A stretch of 64,000 nucleotides of DNA from Whitmania pigra (GCA_021613335.1 JAJTWR010000416.1:295001-359000); one strand, 5' to 3'. Counted from the stretch's first letter, positions 49,495-62,969 are shown. Numbers and translations are program-made. Notes: generated from the sequence alone by a model not told the origin.

Positions 49495-49560
49495 GAGCTT
49501 CGCCTTGGTGCGACCCCGTTAGGAGTTCAAATCCCAGCCGCTCGCAAGATTTTCTATAAC
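49495..49560 (+). repeat. tRNA-derived SINE-like fragment
   Basis: TTCGCCTTGGTGCGACCCCG then TTAGGAGTTCAAATCCCAG matches 48312-48380; the B-box-like GAGTTCAAATCCC is better kept here. Confidence 0.5.
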
Positions 49561-49607
49561 TAATGATATTGGTGGTAGCGTAGATAAAGATGAAATGGTG
49601 ATGGTGG

Positions 49608-49708
49608 TAAGATGATGAATGTGGAGATGATGAATGTGGAGATGATGAATGTGGTGATGGTGAATGTGGTGATGATGAATGTGGTGATGATGAATGTGGT
49701 GATGGTGA
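49608..49708. repeat. 15-bp minisatellite (GATGATGAATGTGGT)
   Basis: About six copies with GAG/GTG and GATGG variants. Confidence 0.9.
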
Positions 49709-49709
49709 C

Positions 49710-50838
49710 GCGTTCGCCCACCACGTATTTTTATTTCAAGGAATTTTTGGGTTTCAACATTTTTACTGATGCAAATGGTAATGGATGATCTATTGATAAT
49801 GGTTGACCTGGAATGATTAGTATTGTGATTTGGAATATTGATGTTATTAATTTGATAAGATGACAATAATTAAATTAATATTATTACATTACTATACGAT
49901 TTTATATGTTATTAATATTAGTGTAAATTATTAAATTTTGCTAATTTACAATATTCTTTGAAATGGTCACATTTTTAATAAGTTATTTTGTGAAAACAAC
50001 TACATCTTAAAGTTTTTATTACGAGCAACTAATACAAGCTCTTTTGGCTTTCTGTAGAATTGTTTTTGAGAAGAATGTGGTTTTTGAGATCGAACTTGGA
50101 AACTTAATGACAATGCAAATTTTATTTAAAAAAAAAATTATATCAAAGAATTCATATTGATATTCATAATTTTATTTCGGAAGATAAAATTACAGACACA
50201 AAGAACGGTATATAAGATCGAATACAACGCGCATAAAATAACATAACATAATAATTATTTACAGTTGTTAAGAAGATCTTCATCTGTGTAATAACAATCC
50301 TAATTGTTGTATGAGTGAAAAGTAACTAAAGTTTTAGGGCATTGGTGATGCAATGGCGATGTAATGATGATGTAATTATCTTGACTTTGATTGTGATGTC
50401 ATGGTGATGTAATGCTGGTGAAAATGATGGTTAAAGTAATTGTGATGTAATTGTGATGTAATGATGGTGAAAGTGATGGTGATGGAATGGTGATGTAATG
50501 ATGGTTAAAGTGATGGTGATTACGGTCATGGTGACACGTTCACCCACGGAGTGGTTTTATTTCACGGAGTTTATGTTCTCAACAGCTTTCCTGGTGCAAG
50601 TGATAATGGATGGATTGATGGATAAATGGATGGGTTTAGGTTTAATGCTTGATCTGAAGTGCCGTTCGCACGGAATCGTGTCATGTTGTAAATTGGTAAT
50701 TAATTCATCAAATTCGTTTTATTATTGTCAAATTTTATTAATATTATTTAATTAATAATATTTTATTTTAAGCAGCTTTATTTAAATGTTATGATTTTCA
50801 TATATTTTTTCTGATTTCATAACCTTACACTTCAATGC
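49710..50838. other. Intergenic, AT-rich then GATGTAATG-rich, no gene seen
   Basis: 50340-50530 is built of irregular GGTGATGTAATGATGGT units. No supported exons. Confidence 0.4.
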
Positions 50839-50839
50839 C

Positions 50840-50881
<42 letters not shown>

Positions 50882-50889
50882 TAATAATA

Positions 50890-50933
<44 letters not shown>

Positions 50934-50934
50934 C

Positions 50935-50989
<55 letters not shown>

Positions 50990-51078
50990 TATAATAATAA
51001 TAATAATAAAATAATAATAATAATCATAATAATAATCATAATAATAATAATAATATAATAATAATAATAATAATAATA

Positions 51079-51113
<35 letters not shown>
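50839..51113. repeat. (AAT)n microsatellite, about 275 bp
   Basis: AAT with CAT, AAC and phase interruptions; false poly-Ile/Tyr frames. Confidence 0.95.
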
Positions 51114-51114
<1 letters not shown>

Positions 51115-52195
51115 GCTTCTTTCCAGACGCTTCGCATCGATCAAGTCATCGTTTCCAATTCGTTGCCATAGAGACCAAAAAAACAAACAGCGAAGAACAA
51201 CAGCGAACTATTTTCTCGGCAGATCGATGAATGTTCAGTTTGTTAAACAAATCAATCATCGGGCACCTGCCAACGTGCTCTGACGAGTGGAGGGAAAACG
51301 TCCGCTCCACTGAAAACGTTTCCAGGCCTTTCGGAGGTGGAATTCACGCGATCCAGGCGATCGATCAAAGATCAATTGGACACAAACAGAATTAATCCCG
51401 GTGCTACTTCTCATTCACTCCGTCTGTCTCTTTGCGTCTGTGTCTTCGTCTCTGTTTTCGTCTTTGTCTTTGTGTGTTTCTTCTTTTCTGTCTTCGTTCG
51501 TGATTCCACATGAAATTGACTGAAAAGTAAATTGTCCGCCCTGAATTAAACACATTTTGTTGTTATATTTCAATAAAATGAATTTATGTTTAAGAATAAA
51601 TTCTAAATTAAAAGTGAATTTGATTTATAAATGTGTATGCTATTTCGCTTATTAATGTAATGACAAGGTGGTCAAGAAGTAATTGGTGAAAGTGTTGAAA
51701 ACATTTTTTAAAAAGTTGAAGACTTCAAAAGAAAGGCTTCATTAACTTAAAAGATGAAAAACGCAAAACTTCAATGAGACATTAAAACGATTTTTAAAAA
51801 TAATTGAGGAAAACAGTATTACTCGTTAAATGATAACAACTGCATTTGCAATTTTAAGAGAAATTTTAATAAACAATTAATCTGCTGAAAATTTGTTCAT
51901 TAACTTAAAAGTCAAAGCTATTTCTGATATTTTTTAATATTTCATGATTAAATTATTATTCATATTATTGTTGTTATTACTATTATTTTTAATATCGATA
52001 TTAAAGCTAAGAAATTTCATTACGTAACAAACACAACATCGTGACAAAAAATTGCTTTCCAAATGATCAAGTCTCATTGAAAATGGCCATCATCATTATC
52101 ATAATCATAATTATTTTTTAATACACTTTTGAAATGATGCTCAGATCTTAAGATAGATTAAAGTACGGAGATCTTTGTTAAGAAGAAAATAACAT
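51114..52195. other. Unique GC-richer island, then AT-rich DNA
   Basis: 51114-51520 is unique, with a TCTGTCTTCGTCTTTGTC pyrimidine tract and an X-box match at 51162. It could be a regulatory or promoter region. The remainder is AT-rich with nothing recognised. Confidence 0.3.
51162..51175 (+). promoter_or_regulatory. X-box-like motif
   Basis: GTTGCCATAGAGAC fits the relaxed RFX consensus RYYNYY-WW-RRNRAC. Confidence 0.3.
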
Positions 52196-52212
52196 TAAAA
52201 ACAAAATAAACT

Positions 52213-52245
52213 GATGGATGGATGGATGGATGGATGGATGAGTGG
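52213..52245. repeat. (GATG)n short tandem repeat
   Basis: Run of GATGGATGG units in intergenic DNA. Confidence 0.9.
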
Positions 52246-52786
52246 AGAATGAAAAGTCGAAATGATGGATGGAAAGATGAAAGAGTTGAGGTGAAGAATA
52301 CTTCCAGCAGAACTGACAAATCGGTAATCCACGCTCGAAACTTTCTGTGAAACTCCGAGGAGCAATTTAAGATTAATTTCTCAACTCCATCACGTCGTCG
52401 TCGTCATCTTCATTTCTGGGAACAACGATTTGGTTTCAAATTGCCTCCACCTTTCACGTCTCGTTCGCCTAATCACGTACGTGGAAAAATCCGAATTCAG
52501 CTTTCCTTTCCAGTTGAAACGCTGGGTGGAGTAGACGGAAATCCTCTCACAGCGCATCTCTCCAGCAGCTGTACATCATCCTCGCAATTACTCCAGGGTC
52601 TGGAGAAGGGAAGGACACATTCATAGAGGTTTATGGCGCCAAAAAATCTTATTGTGGTCGCTTAGATATGAGTGGAAAGATGGATGGACCTAAAAGAGAA
52701 TGGATGGATGGATGGAAGGATGACTGAATAGAATATCATGATGACGATGACGGTAGAAATTTTGCTATTGCGGTGAGGGAAACAAG

Positions 52787-52815
52787 ATGGCGGACTCCAA
52801 CGATCCAGAACTTTG
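52787..52815 (+). CDS. Possible short first coding exon (MADSNDPEL...)
   Basis: AACAAG-ATGGCGG gives a strong start context and a YY1-like AAGATGGCGG element. The exon would encode MADSNDPEL and end TTTG|GTGAGG, a good donor, in phase 2. Short first exons with ATGGCGG are common in animal housekeeping genes. I cannot find a second exon; the next 500 bases are mostly an ATC repeat. Confidence 0.25.
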
Positions 52816-52915
52816 GTGAGGTCGATTATTTAATTTCCAGTCCAGAATTGCATTTCCAAGGGTTATTTTGCCGTTTTCAAAAATATCTTTCGTAGTTTTT
52901 CTTACCAACGCCATC

Positions 52916-53314
<399 letters not shown>

Positions 53315-53411
53315 TGTCAACATCGTCGTCGTTGTCTTCTTCGTCGTTGTTATCATTGTCACTGCTTCCTTGACCATTATCATCATTAACTGCCAATTAA
53401 CAGACTCATCG

Positions 53412-53425
53412 GTCACCATAGCAAC
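53412..53425 (+). promoter_or_regulatory. X-box (RFX-type) motif
   Basis: GTCACCATAGCAAC is a full match to the RFX consensus, in unique DNA just after the ATC repeat. Confidence 0.35.
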
Positions 53426-53872
53426 AGAGATTGCGAGGACATCATCCAATGCACCTTCATCCATTCGTCTGCATAAATTGGCGCTTCAGTTGTGCGATCA
53501 ACGAAGGCACTCAGAAGATAGGTTAAATAATAATAATAATTAATATAATATTAATGTAAATTATATTAAATATAATAATATAATTATTAATTATAATATT
53601 AATAATTAAATAAGTTTTATAAAATTAATTACAATAATTCGTCAAATTCAAATTAGAATGTTCAATTTTAAGATTGAATTTATTTCTTTGCAAACCTCAT
53701 TATTTCCTGTAATATTTTCCGGTGGATGTATTCAATTTCATTAATACCACACATTGTGTTGCCCATGAATCTTCCCTCTTTTTCACCACCTTTTCTTGTA
53801 TCCATCCGATACTAAACTATCGATATTAAAATTATTTATCAAACCATCTATCAATCTATCCATCCATCCACC

Positions 53873-53960
53873 GATCCACTCACACATCCATTCATGCATC
53901 CATCCATGCATCCATCCATGCATCCATCCATGCATCCATCCATGCATCCATCCATGCCTC
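53873..53960. repeat. (CATCCATGCATC)n tandem repeat
   Basis: About six copies of a 12-bp CATCCATCCATG unit. Confidence 0.9.
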
Positions 53961-54883
53961 CTTCCACACATCCATCTACCAATCCATCTGCCCATCCATA
54001 CAACCATAACTTCACTCCATTTGCAATGCATCCCAGTCACGACATTTGGAACACGTGACACGATGTGGGAAGGAAGCAGACGCTTGCAGACCGGAAGTGT
54101 CAAACGTTCGTCTGCCCGTGTTGGCGCTCATGTGGCCGATATTGGGAGACATTGTCATTATTGTCTGCCACTGGATTTAGAGCAATTGACGTGTCTCAGC
54201 TTCTGAGAAATTATCAAATTTGTAATCAAGTTTAAAGCATCTCGTCAAGAAACAATAATTTTATCAAATTACTACTAATTTAATACTATTATTATTTACG
54301 ATATTTGTGGCATTATTTATTGCCATTGCGATTTATGATTTAATAAAACAAAATTACATCGAAAATCATTTCTTTTTAAGGGCACTTAATTATTTTATCC
54401 TCGCTAGAAACTAAGCGATATTAACACCAAGCCATTAAAATCAAGTATTTAAAAATATTTACAGACAAAAAATGTCAGCCCATCTAATTATTTAAAAATT
54501 TATTTTTTTAAAGTGAAAAAACATCATAAAAGCGTTCTGTTTTTGTGGGGTTTTTTTTGTAAAAATAAAAAGAAATTATGGTCTCATCATCTAAACTTCG
54601 TTATTTTAAAAAGGAAATTAATATTTGAAATGATTCCAAACCAAGGATCGAACCACAAACACACTGGTCATCTTACCATATCGTGGTACTTGGTAGTATT
54701 GGTGGTATTTTAATCGTCACTGAGTGGTTAATCTCAACTTCCAGTAGTGGAAAAGCGGTTACGTGGTAATAACAAGATGGCGGCACAGACATTACCGTGA
54801 TATTTATTGCTCCATTAATGCCAAGTTTTATTTGCTTGCGGCATGCCACGCTTCTGCCGATTCTGTCTCAGGGTTCTTTAAGT
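53961..54883. other. Intergenic; unique CpG-richer stretch 54040-54200
   Basis: 54040-54200 is unique and contains GGAACACGTGACA, also present at 59397. An ATGGCGG start-like motif lies at 54777 (MAAQTL then a weak donor). No gene can be built. Confidence 0.3.
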
Positions 54884-55434
54884 CTCCATCCAGCCATCCA
54901 TCTGTCACCTATTCATCCATCAATCCATCCATCCATCCACCAATCTATCTGTCATATATTCTTCTATCAATCCATCTGCCCATCCATTCATCTATCCTTC
55001 CATCTATGAATCAATCCATACACTTATCTGTCCATCCATCCATCCATTCATCCATCCATCTATCAATCCATCCATCCCATAATCCTTCTAATGCTCCGCG
55101 ATTCCAAGAGCTCGCATCGATGAACTTCAGACCCATTAAACAGATTTCGCAAGTACAACTCGTAAGTTATGAAGCTGGTCTTTGCATCAATCTTTCGCGC
55201 ATCGCGTCCATCCTTCCCTCAGCCCTTCCATCTATCCTTTCATCTCAGTTCAACCATCCATCCGTCCTTCCATTCAAAAATCCATCCATCCGTTCGTCCG
55301 TCTGTCAATCCATTAATTCATTTATTCATCTATCCATCCACCCATCCATTCATCCATCCATCCGTCCATCCATCCATCCATCCGTCCATCCATCCATCCA
55401 TTCATCCATCCATCCGTCCATCCATCCATCCGAA
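54884..55434. repeat. (CCAT)n-rich tract with a unique island
   Basis: Imperfect CCATCCAT/CCGT repeats flank a unique island at 55085-55195. The His/Pro/Ser frames are artefacts. Confidence 0.85.
55120..55161 (+). CDS. Possible short coding exon in repeat-flanked island
   Basis: ATGAACTTCAGACCC... encodes MNFRPIKQISQVQL and ends CAACTC|GTAAGT, an excellent donor. The island is unique between CCAT repeats, and no connected exon was found. Confidence 0.2.
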
Positions 55435-55499
55435 TATGGTTAATCTTCAAAAATGTCTTAACAGTTCCTGCCTCATACAATATCGCTTCCATTAATTTC

Positions 55500-56690
55500 T
55501 TAAAACCTTTTGAGTTCGAAAAGTTTATTAAGAATTGTTTCAGTTCTTAAATGTTCATTATTTTTAAAAGTTGTGAATTTTATTTATTTTAATTATTTTC
55601 TTGCGCTTTATTTATTACCTCAATATAGCATTTTTAAATTACGGAGCTAACATTATGAATTTTTTAAAACTTAATTGCAATGTTATATGATATATTATAT
55701 GTTATATTAACATTGGTTCACTAAAAATCAATAAAATGAAAAAATACTTTTTTATTGCCAATAAATTTGTTTATCGTTATGATTAAATTTGTTCGAAATT
55801 GAAAATACATTCAAATATAAAAAATAATATTTGTTACATTTAACAAATGAAAGCGTTTAATTCAAGATGAATTCTTAAGATGGAATTTGCGCTAAACAAA
55901 TTCCTTTTCAAGAATTTCACGTTATCACGTTCGTTTGGCGCTTCTAAGCGGCTTCCATCTTCAGGTTTTTAACTCATTTTCATTTCAATCATTCATTCAC
56001 TATTCATCAACATATCCATTTATCCATCCGTCCATCCATCCACCAATTCTTTCGTTCATTTGTGCAACCAGAAGTTCATTTTTAAATTGCGTCCCATCTA
56101 TTAATTCATTCTCGAATTTATTTTTTAATTTTGAAGCAACAAAATAATCTTTTTTAATAACCTTCAGAGAAAAATTTCAATGAGTATGGTTTTATGTTGT
56201 TGTTGTTGAAGATTTCATAAAGGAAGAAAATCAATTGTTGTTGTCGTCGCGAGGTGTCGCTTGCTTCATTAAGCACCTCCTGCTGAAGATCATAATTATG
56301 CCAAGGCATCAAAATTATGAAAGGATAAATATTGAAATATTAAATATTCAAATATTCAATTATTAAATATTCAAATATTAAATATTATATATTCAAAATT
56401 TCAAATATTAAATAATGAATATTTCCCGGAAATGATTGTGTTGCGAGTGATTTGTAAAAGATGGATTGAAAGAAGTTCATAATGACTTGTTAATACTGTT
56501 GCATGAGAAAACCATTGATGATTATTTGTGTAATTAAATAGCATAACTAATAATAAATCTGAATATTAATTTAGTAATTTACTAATTGATAGAATACTAA
56601 TAAAAAAAATTTTTCACAAAATAATTAAATTGATAGATTAATAATAAAAAAATAATTTTATACACATTTAAATACAATCCCATCCATACC
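55500..56690. other. AT-rich intergenic, no gene seen
   Basis: Contains TATTAAATATTCAAA repeats near 56335-56420. Nothing coding recognised. Confidence 0.4.
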
Positions 56691-56754
56691 TCAAGTCCAA
56701 AGTCATCGATCAAAAACGTGACTCAAACACAAATCATGGGACCAGTCAGCTGAA

Positions 56755-56845
56755 CAACCAACCAGCAAACCAACCAAACAATCAATCGACTAATCAACCA
56801 ACCAAACAATCAATCAACCAACCAATCAACTAACCTACCAACAAC
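56755..56845. repeat. (CAACCAACCAAT)n-like tract
   Basis: Degenerate CAAC/CAAT tandem repeat. Confidence 0.8.
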
Positions 56846-57271
56846 CCTTGCCCACCCCACTTCTTTCGATTGTTCCAGGCCATAGAGTAAGGTCACTGCG
56901 AAATTCATTTCGGAACATCGATTGCCTCAAGCCTTCATTAACAGATCAATGCGTTAATCGATGAATATGCGATTAATTTCCAGGACGATTATTCTCCGGT
57001 GTAATTGAAAGTTAAAGGACGTCATACTATCCTCTTTTTATTACGTTTTCATTAACTTAGCAAAACTTACAAAATTCCGTAAATATTCAACAGCTTAAAC
57101 AAATAAATGGGTCATTATTTTAAAATAAATCAAAAAATATTTTAAAAACCGCAGTTACCGCTTGTTTTTAAAAAGTTTCAGATTAAAGTCAGTCGCTATT
57201 TCCAAAATTAACGAAATTGCAAAAGGCACCAATTACTCCATCTCCATCAAACGACAAGCAAACATTAATCT

Positions 57272-57320
57272 TAGGCGCCTCTGACGCTATGCACATATTG
57301 TGGCGCCGTACAAAGGGAGG
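57272..57320 (-). repeat. Inverted fragment of the TTTATATAGCGC repeat
   Basis: The complement contains GCATAGCGTCAGAGGCGC, identical to part of 32193-32218. Confidence 0.55.
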
Positions 57321-57342
57321 AAGTGATTAGATGAGGATGATA

Positions 57343-57347
57343 TGATG

Positions 57348-57379
<32 letters not shown>

Positions 57380-57380
57380 G

Positions 57381-57443
<63 letters not shown>

Positions 57444-57447
57444 ATTA

Positions 57448-57483
<36 letters not shown>

Positions 57484-57626
57484 GATTATTATTATTATTA
57501 TTTATTATTATTTATTATTATTATTATTATATTATTATTATTATTATTATTATATTATTATTATTATTATTATTATTATATTATTATTATTATTATTTAT
57601 TATTATTATTATTTATTATTATTATC
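57343..57626. repeat. (ATT)n microsatellite, about 280 bp
   Basis: ATT run with AGT, ATG and phase interruptions. Confidence 0.95.
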
Positions 57627-59080
57627 AACTCATCACCACTCTTTTCAAAATCCTTCAAAACTTAACCCCAAAACCACCCCAACTTATTCCGACCTCTTTA
57701 CTAATCTCCCCAATTTTTCCCAAACTCCTATTATTAAGATTATTATTAAATATTTTTTTTTTATTTCCTTCTTTACTAATTAATATGAATATAATAATAT
57801 CATGTTTAAATGCGAATATGAACAACCAATCCAAACATATCATCAATTTGCTTGACGACGATGCCATCATGGCCATGAAGACACTTTTGAAGAAAATTAA
57901 TCATAATCTGTTTTTCATCTCTGATTGTGTCAAAGTTTCCAATTATAACCCAAGCCTAACCGGTTAATCCATTCTTAGCTTTTTCCACCATTAAAAAAAC
58001 TTCATCAAAATTCTCAATTTCTCTCCGACCATCCCCTTACCTTTTCCTTCCATAATTTCCACCCAATTTCCCCACAAGCCCTCCAAAACCTTAGACCAAC
58101 TACTACCCTGCCTCAACTCAATCCCAACACAGCCCATACCTAGGCTCATCCCAATCACCCTCCAAACTCTACATCTGCCCATCTCTCCCTCAGACGATCT
58201 GTAAACTTCCAACGTGAAATGTTTAATAATTTTAATAGCGAAATACTTTATTAACAATAACAATAATAAAGATGATGATGATGATGATAATTAATTTGTC
58301 AGGCCATTAAAACAATAATTGATAATGCTTCGTAATGCCGCATGTTATTCTAAAAGTTGTCGTCACTTGCATGAGTGGCGACAGCATGAAGACAGATGAA
58401 CGGACACCTTAGTCATGGATTCCCGCTCATTTCAGGAGACAGACGTGTACGCTTCATGGATTCATTGAAATCAGTTGATTGATTGACTGCCATGGAATCG
58501 CCATGGAGGAATGTCGTGTTTTTAATCATTTTCAAGAAAATTAATTTTAAAGATAATTTTACAAATTATTCGTCTGGTTATTTTTGTCATCAACTTATTT
58601 TTGGATTATTATTTTTTTTTTAGAAGATTATATGAATTGTGATTGAAATATTGAACTGAAAGTGAGTTAATATGCAAGAAATTATATCAAATTACGAATT
58701 ATTTATAATTATTGTTGAGAGAATGAGATTGATAGTTATTTGTAAATTTCACAAACGACGATTGTAAATTAAATTGCATTATTATTATTATTAATTTTGG
58801 TGCTGTTGTCGTCGTTGTTGTTATTGTCGTCATTATACATCGCGTCTGTAACATTGAATAGGTTAACACTTATCCGTCATTATTTTTAACAGCTGTGTTT
58901 TCCCCGTCATCATTATCAATGCCGTCATCATCAATATCATCATCACCGCCATCGCCATCTCCTTGGTAACTAATTGAACATCATCCAATCAGCCTCACAT
59001 TCAAATAATGATCAGCCAGTCCTGTGATGATAACGACGATGAGGAGATGGATGGTGATAACGATGTCGATGATGATAATT
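57627..59080. other. Intergenic, no gene accepted
   Basis: A plus frame at about 57780-57967 (NANMNNQSKHIINLLDDDAI) and a purine-rich minus frame at 57991-58263 are open but lack splice, start, or homology support. Confidence 0.3.
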
Positions 59081-59090
59081 AATTTCCATT

Positions 59091-59133
<43 letters not shown>

Positions 59134-59175
59134 TTATTATAGCATCATCATCATCAGCATCATAATCATAAGCAT
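59081..59175. repeat. (ATT)n and (ATC)n microsatellites
   Basis: ATT run followed by an ATC run. Confidence 0.9.
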
Positions 59176-59228
59176 CATCATCATCGTTCGCCAACTTAAC
59201 AACCATTACAGCTTAGCAACCAACCATC

Positions 59229-59513
59229 GTGAGCAGACGAATGGTTTACGCTTTCATTTTTTCGCGCCACAAAGAACTCGAAGGCATGAAACAAGAACAT
59301 ACATGGTCCCTGGCCACAAAGGAAGCAATAATTCGAGGCATACATTGCTCTGGCAGATATCGATTCTGTGACGTGATTGGCGGACAGAAATCAGGTGGAA
59401 CACGTGACAGGATGACGTCACATTTGTCAAACGGCCGATCCTTAATGGAGGAGCAGGAATTGAACTCCGGCAGTACGGATGGCTTAAGGGTGGTTGCGAT
59501 GAGGTTGTGCTAA
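59229..59513 (+). other. Unique GC-richer island with an open frame, function unknown
   Basis: A 94-codon frame (MSRRMVYAFIFSRHKELEG...) overlaps a long minus-strand frame, and neither resembles a known family. The island also contains AACACGTGACAGGATGACGTCA, a close pairing of an E-box and a CRE-like TGACGTCA, which points to regulatory DNA as much as to a gene. Confidence 0.2.
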
Positions 59514-59954
59514 TGTGATGATGCGATGATGTGATGATGCGATGATGATCCGATGAGAGTAAGTGACATATTGAACATTTTGCACCAGTGACGTCCTTAA
59601 GATGAATGGACGCACGCGCATTGGGCGATAATTCGGTGTAAAACATTTCTTGGGACAAGTGCAATCGAAATCCTGTCTTCGAGGGGACAAAGATCTCGTC
59701 CATCAATGCTGCCAACTTCATCATCATCATCATCATCATCGACGACATCGTCATCAGCATCACATTCGTAATCCTCATTAATAATAATCGTAGAAAGAGA
59801 ATTGATAAGGACTGAGATGATTAATGAGATGCTTAGGAAACAGAAACTCTACTCGCTTCATTGGAGATTGGACGATGACGTCATCGATGCACTATCATTC
59901 CATCTGGAATGATTATCGATGGCCTGGGTGGCTATTGGGTGATGGCCAGGATCA

Positions 59955-60170
59955 CCTTTGATCCTGATGATGATGAAGATAGGGGTGGTGATGATGATGA
60001 TGAAGATAGAGGTAGAAATTATCATGACAATGAAGGCGGTGATGATGATGGTGGTGATGATAATGACGACAACGATGAAGATGACGATGACGATGACGAC
60101 GATGACGATGACGACGACGATGGTGATGATGAGGATAGAGGTGGTGGTGATTATAAAGTTGGAAGATGAT
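59955..60170. repeat. (GAT)/(GAC)n-rich tract
   Basis: GAT/GAC/GAA codon-like repeat creating false poly-Asp frames. Confidence 0.9.
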
Positions 60171-60812
60171 GGTGATTATAGCAGCTCCAACAATTTCATG
60201 ATACTTCAGAAATGACTGCAGCATGTGACAGGTTTGTGGAGTGTTAAAATTCGCTGGAACCATAATTTTCAACTCCATTCCTATCCTAAAACCTCTCATC
60301 TGATTGGTTGATAAAATCGATCACGTGGGAAGAGTTCATGAAGAGTGGCAAGATCATGAAATGCTTTGATGTTTTTCATTATTCGAATAAAAAGAATTTG
60401 GCATAAACTTTTCAAAAATTTAATCAAAAACACAATAAAAATACATTGTGAATAAAATCGTTAATTTACGAACAAAAACAAGATAATGCTGCAATGCAAT
60501 ACTTTTATTTTCTCGGGGACATGAAATGACGTCATGATAGCGTGAAATTACAGCGTGTCAGTTGTTATTCTCATCCCGGATGTTTCACGCTTCACTGACT
60601 TCATTGTTGTAACATTTCATCCGCTCGTCCATCCGTTCCTTCATTCACTCCATTCCTTACTTTTGTGCACTTCATAAGTTTTCTAAAGTATAACTATATT
60701 TAAAATTATAAATGGCTTTTAACAAAATAAATTTATAGTTTACAAAATTTAAGGACATTAACAAGCAATTAATCAAAGTTGCAGGCAACTACTGAAAGAT
60801 ATAATTATTTAA

Positions 60813-60990
60813 TAAACGATACAAACATTTAGTGAACGATACAAGCATTTAGTGAACGATACAAACAATTAGTGAACGATACAAACAATTATTGAACGAT
60901 ACAAACATTTATTGAACGATACAAACATTTAGTGAACGATACAAACAATTATTGAACGATACAAACAATTATTTAACGATACAAACAATT
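60813..60990. repeat. 20-bp minisatellite (ACGATACAAACAATTATTGA)
   Basis: About nine copies with AAACATTTAGTG/AAACAATTATTG variants, ending about 110 bp before the TATA box at 61098. Confidence 0.95.
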
Positions 60991-61097
60991 AAATACAATT
61001 GAAGCAATTCAAAATCCTCGCAACATCGCGTTCATGAAGTGGCGAACAAAGAAAGTACTGCGCATTGGAACTGTCTGTGCGTTGTGAGCAGGTTTCG

Positions 61098-61104
61098 TAT
61101 AAAA
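61098..61104 (+). promoter_or_regulatory. TATA box of the secreted-protein gene
   Basis: TATAAAA in CGTATAAAAGGTCGAC, in a GC-richer stretch about 250 bp ahead of the signal-peptide ATG at 61355. Spacing predicts transcription starting near 61130. Confidence 0.5.
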
Positions 61105-61354
61105 GGTCGACTTGCATCTGTTCGGAATTGAAAGTTCGATTCTCTGTTTTGATGTGTTTTCCTTGTCAAAGAAATCAAATTGTTTTTTATCGATTTTATT
61201 TATTGGATTCTCGGAACACGTTCTTTTGATGATTTCATTCCAGAACTTATCGACCGGGAAATCAAACGAGAAAAACTTTTGAAACTTTATTACTGAAAAA
61301 AAATTATAAAAGAAATTTAATAAATATATTAAGATATTATTTTCGAGAAACAAC

Positions 61355-61424
61355 ATGAAAACAGTTTTGAGTTTTGCATTTCTGGTCGTTTGTGTCGTCA
61401 GAACGTCTGCAAGGATTCCACCAG
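61355..61424 (+). CDS. First coding exon of a secreted protein (signal peptide)
   Basis: ATG in the context AACATGA encodes MKTVLSFAFLVVCVVRTSAR-IPP and ends CCACCAG|GTGAAAT, a good donor in phase 1. The first 19 residues form a classic signal peptide: Lys2, a hydrophobic core, and an S-A cleavage context. A TATA box at 61098 suits a strongly expressed tissue-specific gene. I could not identify the next exon in the remaining 2.5 kb, which is mainly repeats. The mature protein and its function are unknown. Confidence 0.55.
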
Positions 61425-62140
61425 GTGAAATAATTACGTTATTGTGTTCACATTTTTTGATCATAATATTATCATATTATTATTATAATTTTAAAGATAT
61501 GCAGTTTAATCCATTTGTTCCTGTTGATATTCTTTGTTTATAACATTATAATATTATAATAAAAAATTATTATTATTTTAAATATATGCAATTTAATTAA
61601 ATGTTCTTTTTGATGTCATTAACTCGCGCAAAAGCTAAAAAAAGAAAGAAAATTCATGAACTGCCTTTGTTAGAAACTTGTATCTTAAAAATGTTATTCT
61701 CCAATTCCGAAGAGAATTAGGAATTGTCGGAATGAGCACAGGGGCCCACACCAACTAAAACCTTTTTTGCTTCTCGAAGGGGGTAACAGGACCGACCCAG
61801 AGGCCTGTGGGCTTCCACAACCACTCCCCTCCACAGGGCCCTTCTACGTCGACTAATTATTCGAAATAATTAGTTGTTTATGATTATATTTTAATAGTTA
61901 TTATTGTATCCTACGGGTGTCCTAATTTTAGAATTAAAATTACAATTTGTGCCACAGCAACAGTTACTAATTAACTCATTTCAATAATTATCCGAGTTTC
62001 AGCAATAAATGTTTAAATTACGAATAATTTGAAAAAAAACAATATTGGTGACTAAATTGAGATGAAGTTTGACTGACGTTAGGAGTAGATGTTTGAAGTT
62101 TAACTTGAGCTTTCAAAATTCCTCTGCAAAAGCCTGCCTA
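61425..62140. other. Intron of the secreted-protein gene or intergenic
   Basis: AT-rich, with a GC-rich patch at 61735-61850 containing short inverted pieces around GGGCCC (AGGGGCCCAC and CAGGGCCCTT). Possibly a small repeat element; no exon accepted. Confidence 0.3.
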
Positions 62141-62144
62141 ATTA

Positions 62145-62516
<372 letters not shown>

Positions 62517-62737
62517 TAGCGTCGTTTCATTTAATTCTCCACAGCATATGTCACTGTTAGGCGTAAAATAGACATCTACGTCTGCATTTTTGGCGGTTTA
62601 ATCTTCGTGATGAGGCAAAGTTGTCGTGAAATGTTTTCAGTCAAAGTTGATGACGAGACCTACAGATTGCGCCCAACAACGACAATGACGATGATGACTT
62701 TTTTTTACTATAGTAAATATTATAATATAATAACAAC

Positions 62738-62758
62738 CACAACAAGAATAATAATAAC

Positions 62759-62804
<46 letters not shown>

Positions 62805-62838
62805 TAATAATAATAATATAATAATAATAATAATAATC

Positions 62839-62918
<80 letters not shown>

Positions 62919-62931
62919 TAATAATAATAAT

Positions 62932-62968
<37 letters not shown>

Positions 62969-62969
62969 A
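62738..62969. repeat. (AAT)n microsatellite, about 230 bp
   Basis: AAT with phase interruptions. Confidence 0.95.

Noticed and set aside
54763..55443. 226-codon Pro/Ser/His frame
   Set aside because: Mostly CCAT repeat; only the short island at 55085-55195 is unique.
57991..58263. 90-codon minus-strand frame
   Set aside because: Low-complexity purine strand, no splice or start support.
60813..60990. CRISPR-like array
   Set aside because: A 20-bp tandem repeat with no spacers.
61009..61464. 151-codon minus-strand frame
   Set aside because: Overlaps the TATA box and signal-peptide exon on the plus strand; composition is AT-driven and no homology is seen.
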